This document shows, one piece after another, positions 44,706 to 53,422 of a stretch of DNA of 64,000 bases (positions are counted from its first letter, which is position 1; the number at the start of each line of letters is the position of its first letter). Below the pieces are notes generated by a model. The model did no database searches. It saw nothing but the letters and a program-made list of their open reading frames with translations, and had not been told where the DNA came from. The DNA lies in assembly GCA_963842455.1 (NCBI GenBank), contig CAWJHE010000017.1, forward strand, positions 62,001 through 126,000. The letters run 5' to 3'. The translations under genes and the position numbers were made by a program. The DNA is from CAWJHE01 sp963842455. Its GTDB lineage: Bacteria; Chloroflexota; Anaerolineae; Anaerolineales; UBA4823.

Positions 44706-46766
44706 ATGTCACAAAGCCTTAAGATTGGTCCAAAATTCGTCCCGCTTGCACTTTTTTTGATCACTGCGATCACCTTTGCCCCGATCATCCATACCCTCGG
44801 GTTTTACTGGGACGATTGGCCTTCAATGTGGTATTTACATTTTCAAGGTCCACAGAGCTTTCACGATAATTTTGCCGTGGACAGGCCGTTGCTGGCATGG
44901 ATTTTTCGAATTACCACTTCGCTTTTCGGTGAATCGACACTGGCCTGGCAGATATTTGGCATTTTTACCCGGTTCCTGACAACGCTCAGTTTTTGGTGGG
45001 TTCTGCGTCTCATTTGGCCAAAATATCATACAGAAGTTGCCTGGACCGCATTCTTATTCGCTGTGTACCCGGGATTTCAACAGCAATATATAGCTGTCAC
45101 CTACAGCAATGCCTTCCTGGTCTATATCCTTTTCTTGCTCTCCTTTGCAGCAATGATCCTGGCAATACAGAAGCCGCGCTGGTATTGGCTTTTTATGTTC
45201 CTGTCCGTTGCTGCATCTGGAATTAGCATGTTTATTGCCGAGTATTTCTTTGGGCTAGAGCTGTTACGGCCTTTGCTTTTATGGTACCTGCAAAAAGAAC
45301 AAAGAGACACCCACCTGAAGAAAGTCAGGAAAATCATCCTTCAATGGACTCCTTATATTCTTCTCATGGTTTCCTTTTTAGTTTGGAGAATTTTCCTGCA
45401 TAGCACACCGCGCGGTGAAATTATCATCTTCGACCAGTTAGCCAGCGAACCGGTAAAAACCATTCTCGCTTTGCTAACTACCATCATCACAGATATTTAT
45501 AAAGTGGCCGCCCTGGCCTGGTGGCAAACCATTTCACCTGAATTATGGATTTCAGTTTTTCGTTCCATACCCACAATCATCTATCTGTATTTCGCCATCA
45601 TCCTCGTAGCGATCGTTTTTTCGGTTTGGGTGCTCTCGAGTTTACAGGGTTCACATCCATCGCAAACAAGTCAAGAAAAATCAAATTTTCATGGATGGGG
45701 AGGCCAGGCGCTGATCGCCGGCTGTGCTGCATTACTGGTTGGAGGCTGGCCTTTTTGGCCCACCAATTTGCGCATTGAGCTCTTTTTCCCCAATGACCGT
45801 TTCACAGTTCCCATGATGATAGGCGTTTCGCTTTTACTGGGTGGATTGGTTGCCTTCATTCCCCGCCGCCGCTTTCTGAATGTGATTCTGGTGGCAATTC
45901 TGGTAGGATTTTCTGCAGGCATGCATTTCAATACTGCGCTTGGTTTTCGACAGGAATGGCAAGCATTAAAAGCCTGGTTCTGGCAATTGAGTTGGCGAGC
46001 TCCGCAAATTGAACCTGGCACCATTATTTTAAGTGGAGATTTATATCTCGATTATTATAGTGACAATTCCTTAACCGCTCCATTAAATTGGACATACGCC
46101 CCAAATAACTTTTCCCTGGATATGACTTATCTATTCATGGATATTGAAGCCCGCCTTGGTAACGACCTCGCCAGCATTGAGCCAGATTTACCCATCCATT
46201 CCCAATACCGGGCTGCTTCGTTTGATGGAAATACATCCCAATCCCTACTGGTGTTCTTCGCACCACCCAGATGCGTGAAAGTAATGCATCCGGTATATGA
46301 TCTTAATGTGCCTTATAAACCCAACTACATCCGGCCGGCATTAACCCTCTCCAATCCGGATTTAATCATCACCGATCCAGTGCAAACTGCAGTTCCGCCA
46401 TCCAATATATTTGGGGAAGAACCCGCGCACGGGTGGTGTTATTATTTTGAAAAAGCAGAGCTCGCCGTTCAAATGGAAGACTGGGATGAGGTTGTCCGCC
46501 TTTCTGAAAAGGCCTTCCCATTCAAAAGCAGCTTTGATCGAGAGACAGCCTCGGAAATCGTTCCATTCATCCGAGGCTATGCCCAAACAGGGCAATGGGA
46601 AACAGCCTTCTCACTTTCAATGAAAGCTTACCAGGCTTCACCCAAAATGCAAAACATGCTTTGTTCAACATGGTATTATCTATTGCAATCAACACCACAA
46701 TCTGATGCGCGTAAAGATGTTTTATCCCAGGTAAATGCCAGCCTGGATTGTAAAATTCAAGAGTAA
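44706..46766 (+). CDS. polytopic membrane glycosyltransferase-like protein
   Basis: Membrane protein of 686 residues with about ten hydrophobic segments in residues 10-415, followed by a soluble C-terminal part of about 270 residues. The N terminus (FAPIIHTLGFYWDDWPSMWY) has the Asp-Asp of GT39/GT83-type (PMT, ArnT-like) enzymes, which use polyprenyl-phosphate sugars outside the membrane. The C-terminal part ends in helical, TPR-like sequence (AELAVQMEDWDEVVRLSEKAF, TAFSLSMKAYQASPKMQ). The exact family is not certain. It precedes an ArnC-like gene that would make the lipid-linked donor. Confidence 0.7.
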   Translation: MSQSLKIGPKFVPLALFLITAITFAPIIHTLGFYWDDWPSMWYLHFQGPQSFHDNFAVDRPLLAWIFRITTSLFGESTLAWQIFGIFTRFLTTLSFWWVLRLIWPKYHTEVAWTAFLFAVYPGFQQQYIAVTYSNAFLVYILFLLSFAAMILAIQKPRWYWLFMFLSVAASGISMFIAEYFFGLELLRPLLLWYLQKEQRDTHLKKVRKIILQWTPYILLMVSFLVWRIFLHSTPRGEIIIFDQLASEPVKTILALLTTIITDIYKVAALAWWQTISPELWISVFRSIPTIIYLYFAIILVAIVFSVWVLSSLQGSHPSQTSQEKSNFHGWGGQALIAGCAALLVGGWPFWPTNLRIELFFPNDRFTVPMMIGVSLLLGGLVAFIPRRRFLNVILVAILVGFSAGMHFNTALGFRQEWQALKAWFWQLSWRAPQIEPGTIILSGDLYLDYYSDNSLTAPLNWTYAPNNFSLDMTYLFMDIEARLGNDLASIEPDLPIHSQYRAASFDGNTSQSLLVFFAPPRCVKVMHPVYDLNVPYKPNYIRPALTLSNPDLIITDPVQTAVPPSNIFGEEPAHGWCYYFEKAELAVQMEDWDEVVRLSEKAFPFKSSFDRETASEIVPFIRGYAQTGQWETAFSLSMKAYQASPKMQNMLCSTWYYLLQSTPQSDARKDVLSQVNASLDCKIQE

Positions 46767-46777
46767 TAGAGGCAGAG

Positions 46778-47722
46778 TTGGGTACCACAAAAATTTCAAT
46801 CGTAGTTCCCGTCTACAATAGCCAAAACACTTTGGCCAATCTTGTTGAAAGACTGATCCAGGTGTTGCCTGCCTTCTGTTCTGAGTACGAAATCATCCTG
46901 GTGAATGATGGCAGCAAAGACCGAAGCTGGGAGATGATCGAGGAACTCAGCCAGAATTTCAATTTTATTCATGGATTAAACCTGATGCGCAATTACGGCC
47001 AACACAACGCCTTGTTATGCGGTCTACGCGCTGCGCGTTATGATATCGTCGTAACCCTGGATGACGACTTACAGAATCCACCTGAAGAGATAGGCAAACT
47101 TGTTCAAGAATTAGAAAATGGTTTTGATGTCGTCTATGGGACTCCCACAAAACAAGCTCAAAGCTTGTGGCGCAATTTTGCATCACTGATCACCCGCCTG
47201 GCTTTGCAGAGCACCATGGGAGTCAAACACGCTCGTAATGTGAGCGCTTTCCGTGCCCTGCGGACACAGCTGCGCAGTGCATTTGATGGTTATCGTAGCC
47301 CATATGTCATCCTGGACGTTCTATTGACTTGGGGAACCAGTAAATTTTCTTCTGTAACCGTTGAACATGACCGGCGAAAAATTGGCAAATCGAATTACAA
47401 CCTCAGGAAATTGATCATGCATGCCGTTAATATGATCACCGGCTTCACAGTCCTTCCTTTGCAGTTTGCCAGCTTTCTAGGTTTTGCATTCGCCTTGTTT
47501 GGCATGATTGTTCTCATCTATGTAATCGGGCGCTACCTTATCCAAGGTGGCAGTGTACCCGGTTTTCCATTCCTGGCTTCCATAATCGCAATTTTCTCTG
47601 GTGTACAACTATTTGCCCTGGGAATTATGGGGGAATATCTGGCGCGCATGCATTACCGCTTGATGGAAAGACCTCCCTATATTATTCGAGATGAAACACA
47701 ATCTACACAGGAAAATTCATGA
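46778..47722 (+). CDS. polyprenyl-phosphate glycosyltransferase, GT2 family (ArnC/GtrB-like)
   Basis: GT2 protein of 314 residues. The N-terminal GT-A domain has ISIVVPVYNSQNTL, ILVNDGSKDRSWEMIEE, NLMRNYGQHNALLCGL and the metal motif VVTLDDDLQNPPEEIGKL, closely similar to ArnC. Two C-terminal membrane segments (LPLQFASFLGFAFALFGMIVLI; ASIIAIFSGVQLFALGIMG) are typical of DPM1/GtrB/ArnC enzymes that load a sugar on undecaprenyl phosphate. The start is a TTG at 46778, following AGAGGCAGAG. Its stop overlaps the next gene by ATGA. Confidence 0.9.
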   Translation: MGTTKISIVVPVYNSQNTLANLVERLIQVLPAFCSEYEIILVNDGSKDRSWEMIEELSQNFNFIHGLNLMRNYGQHNALLCGLRAARYDIVVTLDDDLQNPPEEIGKLVQELENGFDVVYGTPTKQAQSLWRNFASLITRLALQSTMGVKHARNVSAFRALRTQLRSAFDGYRSPYVILDVLLTWGTSKFSSVTVEHDRRKIGKSNYNLRKLIMHAVNMITGFTVLPLQFASFLGFAFALFGMIVLIYVIGRYLIQGGSVPGFPFLASIIAIFSGVQLFALGIMGEYLARMHYRLMERPPYIIRDETQSTQENS

Positions 47723-48468
47723 CACAATTCAATAACTTATGCCAGTTTCTTGAATGGGATAGCAATTTTTTTCAAATACGCATCGGGCACGTTAACCAAA
47801 ATTATCTGGATGCAGAAACTCTTAAAGCCAGCCTGGAGTGGTGTAAAAACCAGCAAATTGATTGCTTATATTTTTTAGCAGCCAGCGATGATCCAAAAAC
47901 CGTCCGGCTGGCAGAAGAAAACCATTTTCAGATGGTTGAGATCCGTTTGATTATGGAGCGCAGTTTAAAGGATTGGAAGCCTGCAGCCCAAAGCGGCAAC
48001 GATCCGAGTATCACAATCCGACATCCCCAACCACAGGATATTCCTGTTTTGGAAAAGATCGCAGCCTTCAGCTATGTTGATTCGCGGTATTATTTCGACC
48101 AAGGCTTTGACTCACAAAAATGGCAAGCTTATTATTCGACCTGGGTGAAAAAAAGTTGCCAGGGTGGAGCTGACCTGGCATTGATTGCTGAGAAAGACGG
48201 TGAAGTTGTCGGATATATCACTGGCAATCGGAATAAAGAAAATCCTCGGGAAGGAATCTACGAGCTAACTGGCGTTGCACCACAAGCGCGACGCAGTGGA
48301 GTGGGCCAAGAACTATTCCGCAGAGGATTAGATTGGTTTCTTGAGCATGGTGTAGATACGGTATGGCTGGCGACCCAAGGTCGAAATGTTCCCACCCAGC
48401 GGATGGTTCAAAGAAACGGCTTTATTACCAAAGCCTGCCAAATTTATTACCATAAATGGTTCAGATGA
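47719..48468 (+). CDS. GNAT-family acetyltransferase, WecD-like
   Basis: Acetyltransferase of 249 residues. The GNAT domain is in the C-terminal half: VVGYITGNRNKE, then the acetyl-CoA loop GVAPQARRSGVGQELFRRGL (R/Q-x-x-G-x-G/A) and NVPTQRMVQRNGFI. The N-terminal part (CQFLEWDSNFFQIRIGHV) is like that of RffC/WecD, which N-acetylates dTDP-4-amino-4,6-dideoxygalactose. The adjacent WecE-like aminotransferase makes exactly that kind of amino sugar. It overlaps the GT2 gene by 4 bases. Confidence 0.85.
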   Translation: MTQFNNLCQFLEWDSNFFQIRIGHVNQNYLDAETLKASLEWCKNQQIDCLYFLAASDDPKTVRLAEENHFQMVEIRLIMERSLKDWKPAAQSGNDPSITIRHPQPQDIPVLEKIAAFSYVDSRYYFDQGFDSQKWQAYYSTWVKKSCQGGADLALIAEKDGEVVGYITGNRNKENPREGIYELTGVAPQARRSGVGQELFRRGLDWFLEHGVDTVWLATQGRNVPTQRMVQRNGFITKACQIYYHKWFR

Positions 48469-48487
48469 CAAAATATCGAGATTGAAC

Positions 48488-49622
48488 ATGAGTGAAATCC
48501 GCATCCCCTTTAATAAAGCTGGCTTAACCGGAAAAGAATTCGAGTATATGGGCGAAGCCATCCAACGCGGCCATATTTCTGGAGATGGAATTTTCACTAA
48601 GAAAAGCCACGCTTTCTTAGAACAGACTCTCGGTGTGCCAAAGGCGTTATTGACCACCTCCTGCACCCACGCCCTGGAATTATCTGCTTTTTTACTGGAT
48701 CTTCAGCCTGGCGATGAGGTCATCGTCCCATCTTTCACTTTTGTGTCAACGGTGAATGCTTTCGCCATTCGCGGCGTCCATCCTGTTTTTATCGATATTC
48801 GGCCTGATACACTCAACCTGGATGAATCCCTCTTAGAAGAAAAAATCACTCGCACGCACCAGGGCCATTGTGGTCGTACACTATGCTGGTGTTGCTTGCG
48901 ATATGGAAAAAATCGGAGAGATTGCCAAACGGCACCAGATCCCGATCATCGAAGACAATGCGCATGGTTTGTTCGGCAAATACAAAGGTCAGTACCTGGG
49001 CACATTTGGCTGCCTGGCTACACAAAGTTTCCACGAGACAAAAAATATAACCTGCGGTGAAGGAGGCGCATTATTAATTAATGACACTGCCTTGATCGAA
49101 AGAGCAGAAATCCTGAGAGAGAAAGGCACCAACCGCAGCCGTTTTTTCCGTGGCCAGGTCGATAAATATACCTGGGTTGACCTGGGGTCAAGCTATCTGC
49201 CCTCAGATATCCTGGCAGCTTTTCTATTCGCGCAACTAGAATCCTATCAACAAATCCAATCGCAAAGACAATACGTCTGGAGTTATTATGCAGAAAATCT
49301 CGATAGCTGGTGTGTAAACAACCAGGTCAAGATGCCATTCATACCCAGCGAATGCTCTCAACCATATCATATGTTCTATCTGCTTTTTCCATCTCTGCAA
49401 TCCAGGACCCACATGATTGAGCATCTAAAGTCTCGCGGAATACTCAGCGTGTTTCACTACCTGCCTTTACATCTCTCTGAAATGGGCCAAAAATATGGCG
49501 GAAAACCTGGAGATTGTCCGGTGACCGAAAGCGTAAGCGACCAGCTGCTGCGCTTACCACTTTATAAAGACCTGGATGAACCAACCCTGGATTATATTGT
49601 AAAATCAATCCAGTCGTTTTAG
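48488..49622 (+). CDS. sugar-nucleotide aminotransferase, WecE/RffA-like (frameshifted)
   Basis: DegT/DnrJ/EryC1-family PLP aminotransferase, 377 residues when repaired (E. coli WecE 376). Similarity to WecE is high throughout: IPFNKAGLTGKEFEYM, SCTHALELSAFLLDLQPGDE, VPSFTFVSTVNAF, HYAGVACDMEKI, the PLP lysine in SFHETKN, and the diagnostic REKGTNRSRFFRGQVDKYTW. WecE makes dTDP-4-amino-4,6-dideoxy-galactose. The frame breaks between ITRTH and AIVVVHYAG, around 48850-48866, where one extra base is present. With the GNAT and GT2 genes it forms an amino-sugar module for surface glycans. Confidence 0.9.
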
Positions 49623-49670
49623 GTTGGGTAATCTTCCAATTAAATTTTTTCCTTACCTGGCAACCAGCCT

Positions 49671-51200
49671 ATGAAGACACAAATCCTTCAACTGGAAAGA
49701 TATGATGATCTGGTCTCTGCCTGCGACAAACTAAAGTGGGCTAAGGCAGATCGTATTCTCTTAATATGGCCCGCCAGAACAAAAATTCTTAATCGCAAAT
49801 TAGATTTGTTGATTTTGAAACGACAAAGCATTGCGCAAGGAGCCCAACTGGCCTTAGTAACGCGCGATCATAAAATACGCTCGCTCGCACACCAGCAAGG
49901 TATTCCAACATTTAGCACAATTCGACGGGCGCAATCCAAAGCCTGGAGATTGCCGCGTCGCTTTCGAGGTCTGCATGATTATTACAGTCCTGTAAGAAGA
50001 GACCTGGCAGAGCATGGTACCCGGCTTCAACCTGATGGTACCGGGAATTTTCAAAAAGACAGCTTTCTGAGAGCACCCCTTCGTCAGTCGCCCATGTTAC
50101 GTCTTTTGTTTTTTTCCCTGGGTGTGATGGCTTTCTTGGTCGTGGCAGCATTGCTGTATCCCAGCGCAGAAATCAGCTTACAACCTGCCACCCAATGGCA
50201 AGAAGCAAATCTGACGATCCTTCCTGATGAATTGATCGAACAGGTCAGCATCGACGGGAGAGTGCCAGCCAGAAAGCAAACGGTTGTCGTTGAAGCACGC
50301 GATAGCTTTCCGGTTAGCGGAACCACCTTGTTTCCCGACACACATGCAACAGGAGAAGTTCAATTTACCAACCTGACAGACGCACCGCTCAATATTCCAA
50401 AAGGCATTGTGGTTCGATCTACCGATGGGCAACGTTTTGAGGTCACTTCCCAGGCTACACTACCAGCCGGAAGCGGTGAAAGGGCATCCTTAACCGTGCG
50501 CAGTTTGCTGCCTGGCAGTGCAGGTAATGTTCAAGCCGGGTGGATAGGGACGATCGAAGGTGACTTAAATACATTTGCCAGCGTTACAAATGCAAATCCA
50601 TTACGTTCGGGCAAAGATAAACGCATGCCCGCAGCCACACAAGCAGACCGGCAAAAACTGGAACAAAATCTATTGGACGAACTGGCTGAATCTGCGATTT
50701 ACCAGTTACAGGAGCAACTACTCCCGGGTGATTATTTAATCCCTGGCAGTCTCCGATTAGTTGAGACCCTTGAAAGAACTTTTACCCCCACAGATGATAG
50801 CCCAACGAACCAACTTGGTCTGAGTTTACGACTCGAATACCAGGCAACCTTCATAGCAGCAAGTGACCTTGAGTATTTATCCAACCTGGTGTTGAATACC
50901 AGCACACAAAAGAATACCCAAATCATAACTGATAGCTACACTTACGAAATCGCTCCGCCCTCAGACGATAATCTCAACAAAACAAACAACCTTCAGATGA
51001 CTGTTCGTCGAAAAACAAGAGAAATCATCAAAAACAGCCAGGTAACATCGACCATAATGGGGCTGACGCCAGAACAAGCGCAAGTGCAATTATCAAACCT
51101 TTTTACCTTAGAAACCCCTGCGACTATTTTGTTACAACCTGACTGGTGGCCACGTTTACCCTTTATTCCTTTGCGGATAACAGTCCTGGTTATCGATTAG
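49671..51200 (+). CDS. membrane protein with a baseplate-J-like domain
   Basis: Protein of 509 residues. Residues 1-140 are soluble and basic (LVTRDHKIRSLAHQQGIPTF; then a linker with many Arg). One membrane segment follows (MLRLLFFSLGVMAFLVVAALLYP), then a large domain that resembles baseplate J/gp47: GIVVRSTDGQRFEVTSQATLPAG and LTVRSLLPGSAGNVQAG. It carries no other phage or contractile-system gene around it, so it is unlikely to be a tail component; Chloroflexota have membrane proteins of this type with unknown role. No clear ribosome site precedes the ATG. It lies before ruvX and mltG. Confidence 0.75.
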   Translation: MKTQILQLERYDDLVSACDKLKWAKADRILLIWPARTKILNRKLDLLILKRQSIAQGAQLALVTRDHKIRSLAHQQGIPTFSTIRRAQSKAWRLPRRFRGLHDYYSPVRRDLAEHGTRLQPDGTGNFQKDSFLRAPLRQSPMLRLLFFSLGVMAFLVVAALLYPSAEISLQPATQWQEANLTILPDELIEQVSIDGRVPARKQTVVVEARDSFPVSGTTLFPDTHATGEVQFTNLTDAPLNIPKGIVVRSTDGQRFEVTSQATLPAGSGERASLTVRSLLPGSAGNVQAGWIGTIEGDLNTFASVTNANPLRSGKDKRMPAATQADRQKLEQNLLDELAESAIYQLQEQLLPGDYLIPGSLRLVETLERTFTPTDDSPTNQLGLSLRLEYQATFIAASDLEYLSNLVLNTSTQKNTQIITDSYTYEIAPPSDDNLNKTNNLQMTVRRKTREIIKNSQVTSTIMGLTPEQAQVQLSNLFTLETPATILLQPDWWPRLPFIPLRITVLVID

Positions 51201-51213
51201 AATATAGGTTAAT

Positions 51214-51684
51214 ATGATGAATGAATATTCAACCAACCGCCGCGTCCTGGCAGTGGATCCTGGTGAAAAGCGCCTGGGAATTGCTCTAAGCGATCCAACA
51301 GCAACCATTGCGAATCCCTTGATGGTGATGAAGCATATCAACCGGGCAATTGATGCAGCAACTATCGCACAATTAGCCCAAGAACATCAGGTGAACTTGA
51401 TTGTGATCGGGCAAGCTTTGGATGATGATAACCAACCTACACAACAGAGCCGGCGTGCAACGCGCCTGGCTTCAGCCATACGCCACCAGACTCAGATACC
51501 AGTTGTCTTGTGGGATGAAAGCGGAAGCACGCAAGCAGCGCGTTCCGCTCGAATATTGATGAGCACATCCAGGCGAAAAAGGCAAGGTCATTTGGACGAT
51601 CTGGCAGCCACCTATATTCTACAAACTTTTCTTGACGAACAAGAACCGGCAAGTCATAAGGGCTCAATGGAAAATACCCCATGA
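51214..51684 (+). CDS. ruvX: Holliday junction resolvase-like protein RuvX (YqgF)
   Basis: YqgF/RuvX-family RNase H-fold nuclease, 156 residues, linked to pre-16S rRNA 5' processing and to Holliday-junction resolution. The fold motifs are VLAVDPGEKRLGIALSD, LIVIGQALDDD (usual form VVGLP), VLWDESGSTQAA and HLDDLAATYILQTFLDE with the Asp pair. Two ATGs (51214, 51217) are usable. It overlaps mltG by 4 bases, a widespread ruvX-mltG arrangement. Confidence 0.93.
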   Translation: MMNEYSTNRRVLAVDPGEKRLGIALSDPTATIANPLMVMKHINRAIDAATIAQLAQEHQVNLIVIGQALDDDNQPTQQSRRATRLASAIRHQTQIPVVLWDESGSTQAARSARILMSTSRRKRQGHLDDLAATYILQTFLDEQEPASHKGSMENTP

Positions 51685-52822
51685 AAAAGAAGCGCTCCTC
51701 CCTGGTAAATCTACTCGTCTTTTTAATCCTGATGTCTGTTTGCATCATTCTTATCTTGAGTGCCTGGATTGTTTTTAGCTTACCCGCGCAAGCGGCGAGC
51801 TTATTTGGGCCAGCCAATCCGGACCTGGCAATCCAACAACATATCTACCTTTCTGCCCGCTTACTGTTGCAGGAAAAAGAACTGACGCAAGCTGGATCTC
51901 CTGACGGTGAACCACAAACCTTTGAAATCCAACTCGGTGAAACAACGCCTGAAATCACACGTCGATTACAATCTCAAGGTATTCTAACGAATAGCCAGGT
52001 CTTTCGAGATTACCTGGTTTATTCCGGCCTGGATACCTCTATCCAAGCCGGACAATACAGCTTAATCCCAAGATGAGCCCAATTGAAATAGCCCATGCGC
52101 TGCAAGATGCAACACCCCAAAATATTTCCTTCAACATCCTGGCTGGATGGCGCATGGAGGAGATTGCTGATGCTCTGCCTACATCTGGCCTCAGCTTCGC
52201 TCCGGGATCCTTCCTGGCATTCGCCCAAAACCCAGTTCTATCCCATCCAGTGCTCCAGTATCTGCCAGAAGGTGCATCGTTAGAAGGCTTTTTCTTCCCT
52301 GATCAATACCGCATGGATCGAGATGTTACCCAAGAACAATTCATTTCAACCATCCTGGATAATTTTCTAGTAAAAATTACACCAACTCTATTGGAGGGTT
52401 TCAAAAATCAAGGCCTCGATCTCTACCAGGCTGTCACCTTGGCTTCTATCGTGCAACGTGAATCGGTAGCCGAAGACGAAATGAGCACAATTGCTTCCGT
52501 ATTTTTAAATCGTCTTTCCATGGGGATGAGATTGGAAACCGACCCTACCATTCAATATGCGCTTGGTTATCAAAATACAGCGCAATCCTGGTGGAAAAAT
52601 CCCTTGGGCCTGGAAGATTTGAAATTTGATTCACTCTATAACACATATATCTATCCCGGTTTGCCCCCTGGTCCGATCGCCAGCCCAGGCATACAAGCTC
52701 TGACCGCAGTTGCCCAACCAGAACAAACACCGTATTTCTTCTTTAGAGCAAGCTGCGATGGTTCCGGCCGCCACAATTTTTCGCAAACCTTCGAAGAACA
52801 CAAAGCAAACGCCTGTCCATGA
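51681..52822 (+). CDS. mltG: endolytic murein transglycosylase MltG (frameshifted)
   Basis: MltG/YceG, 380 residues when repaired. An N-terminal membrane anchor (LVNLLVFLILMSVCIILILSAWIVF) is followed by a LysM-like part (FEIQLGETTPEITRRLQSQGIL) and the catalytic domain, with the catalytic Glu in ASIVQRESVAEDEM and RLETDPTIQYALGY and YPGLPPGPIASPG. It cuts nascent glycan strands and sets their length. The frame breaks at CCC 52067-52069; adding one base joins AGQYSLIP to KMSPIEIAHALQ. Stop overlaps the following phosphatase gene. Confidence 0.92.
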
Positions 52823-53406
52823 GCCACTCCAAGCTTATTCTGGTAAAACATTCCTTGCCGGAAATCATCCCAGAATCTCCCGCCAGCCAATGGAAATTAT
52901 CTGCGCAGGGAAAAACACGCTGCATTCCCCTGGCACGACAACTGGCGCTCTACAAACCGCAGACCATCGTAAGCAGTGAAGAACCTAAAGCTCTCCAAAC
53001 GGCATCCATTCTTGCTGAAGAGCTAAACCTGCAGGCTTTCATCGTCGCAGATCTGCACGAACAAGAACGCCCAAAACCAGGCTTGCTATCTGCAGAGAAG
53101 TTTGAAGAACAGGTCAAGGCATTATTTGCCAATCCTGAAATTGTGGTTCTTGGCAGTGAAACTGCCGCTCAAGCTCAGGCGCGATTCCATCAAGCAGTCA
53201 TAAAATTAACGACACAACATCAAGAAGAAACCATCCTGGTGGTTTCTCACGGTACGGTCATTACCCTCTTCCTACAGATGGTTTGCCAGGTTGAGCCTTT
53301 TCCGTTATGGAAATCTCTGGGGCTGCCTTCCTATGTTGTCCTCACTTTGCCTGGCTTTCAACTGGAAAAGATTGTCCCAACGATTAACTCCAAAACTACC
53401 CAATAA
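52819..53406 (+). CDS. histidine phosphatase family protein with a variant active-site motif
   Basis: Branch-1 histidine phosphatase (phosphoglycerate mutase fold), 195 residues. The N-terminal LVKHSLPE replaces the usual LxRHG: the His (H11) is kept, but Arg is Lys and Gly is Ser. The second-half His is intact in ILVVSHGTVITLF, and the middle segment SSEEPKALQTASILAEEL corresponds to SxxxRAxQTA with Lys for Arg. These changes may lower or alter catalysis. It overlaps mltG by 4 bases. The substrate is unknown. Confidence 0.82.
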   Translation: MSHSKLILVKHSLPEIIPESPASQWKLSAQGKTRCIPLARQLALYKPQTIVSSEEPKALQTASILAEELNLQAFIVADLHEQERPKPGLLSAEKFEEQVKALFANPEIVVLGSETAAQAQARFHQAVIKLTTQHQEETILVVSHGTVITLFLQMVCQVEPFPLWKSLGLPSYVVLTLPGFQLEKIVPTINSKTTQ

Positions 53407-53422
53407 CCCAAGGAATTCTCCC

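Noticed and set aside
49671..51200. Contractile injection system or phage tail
   Set aside because: Only a baseplate-J-like domain is present, in a membrane protein among housekeeping genes.
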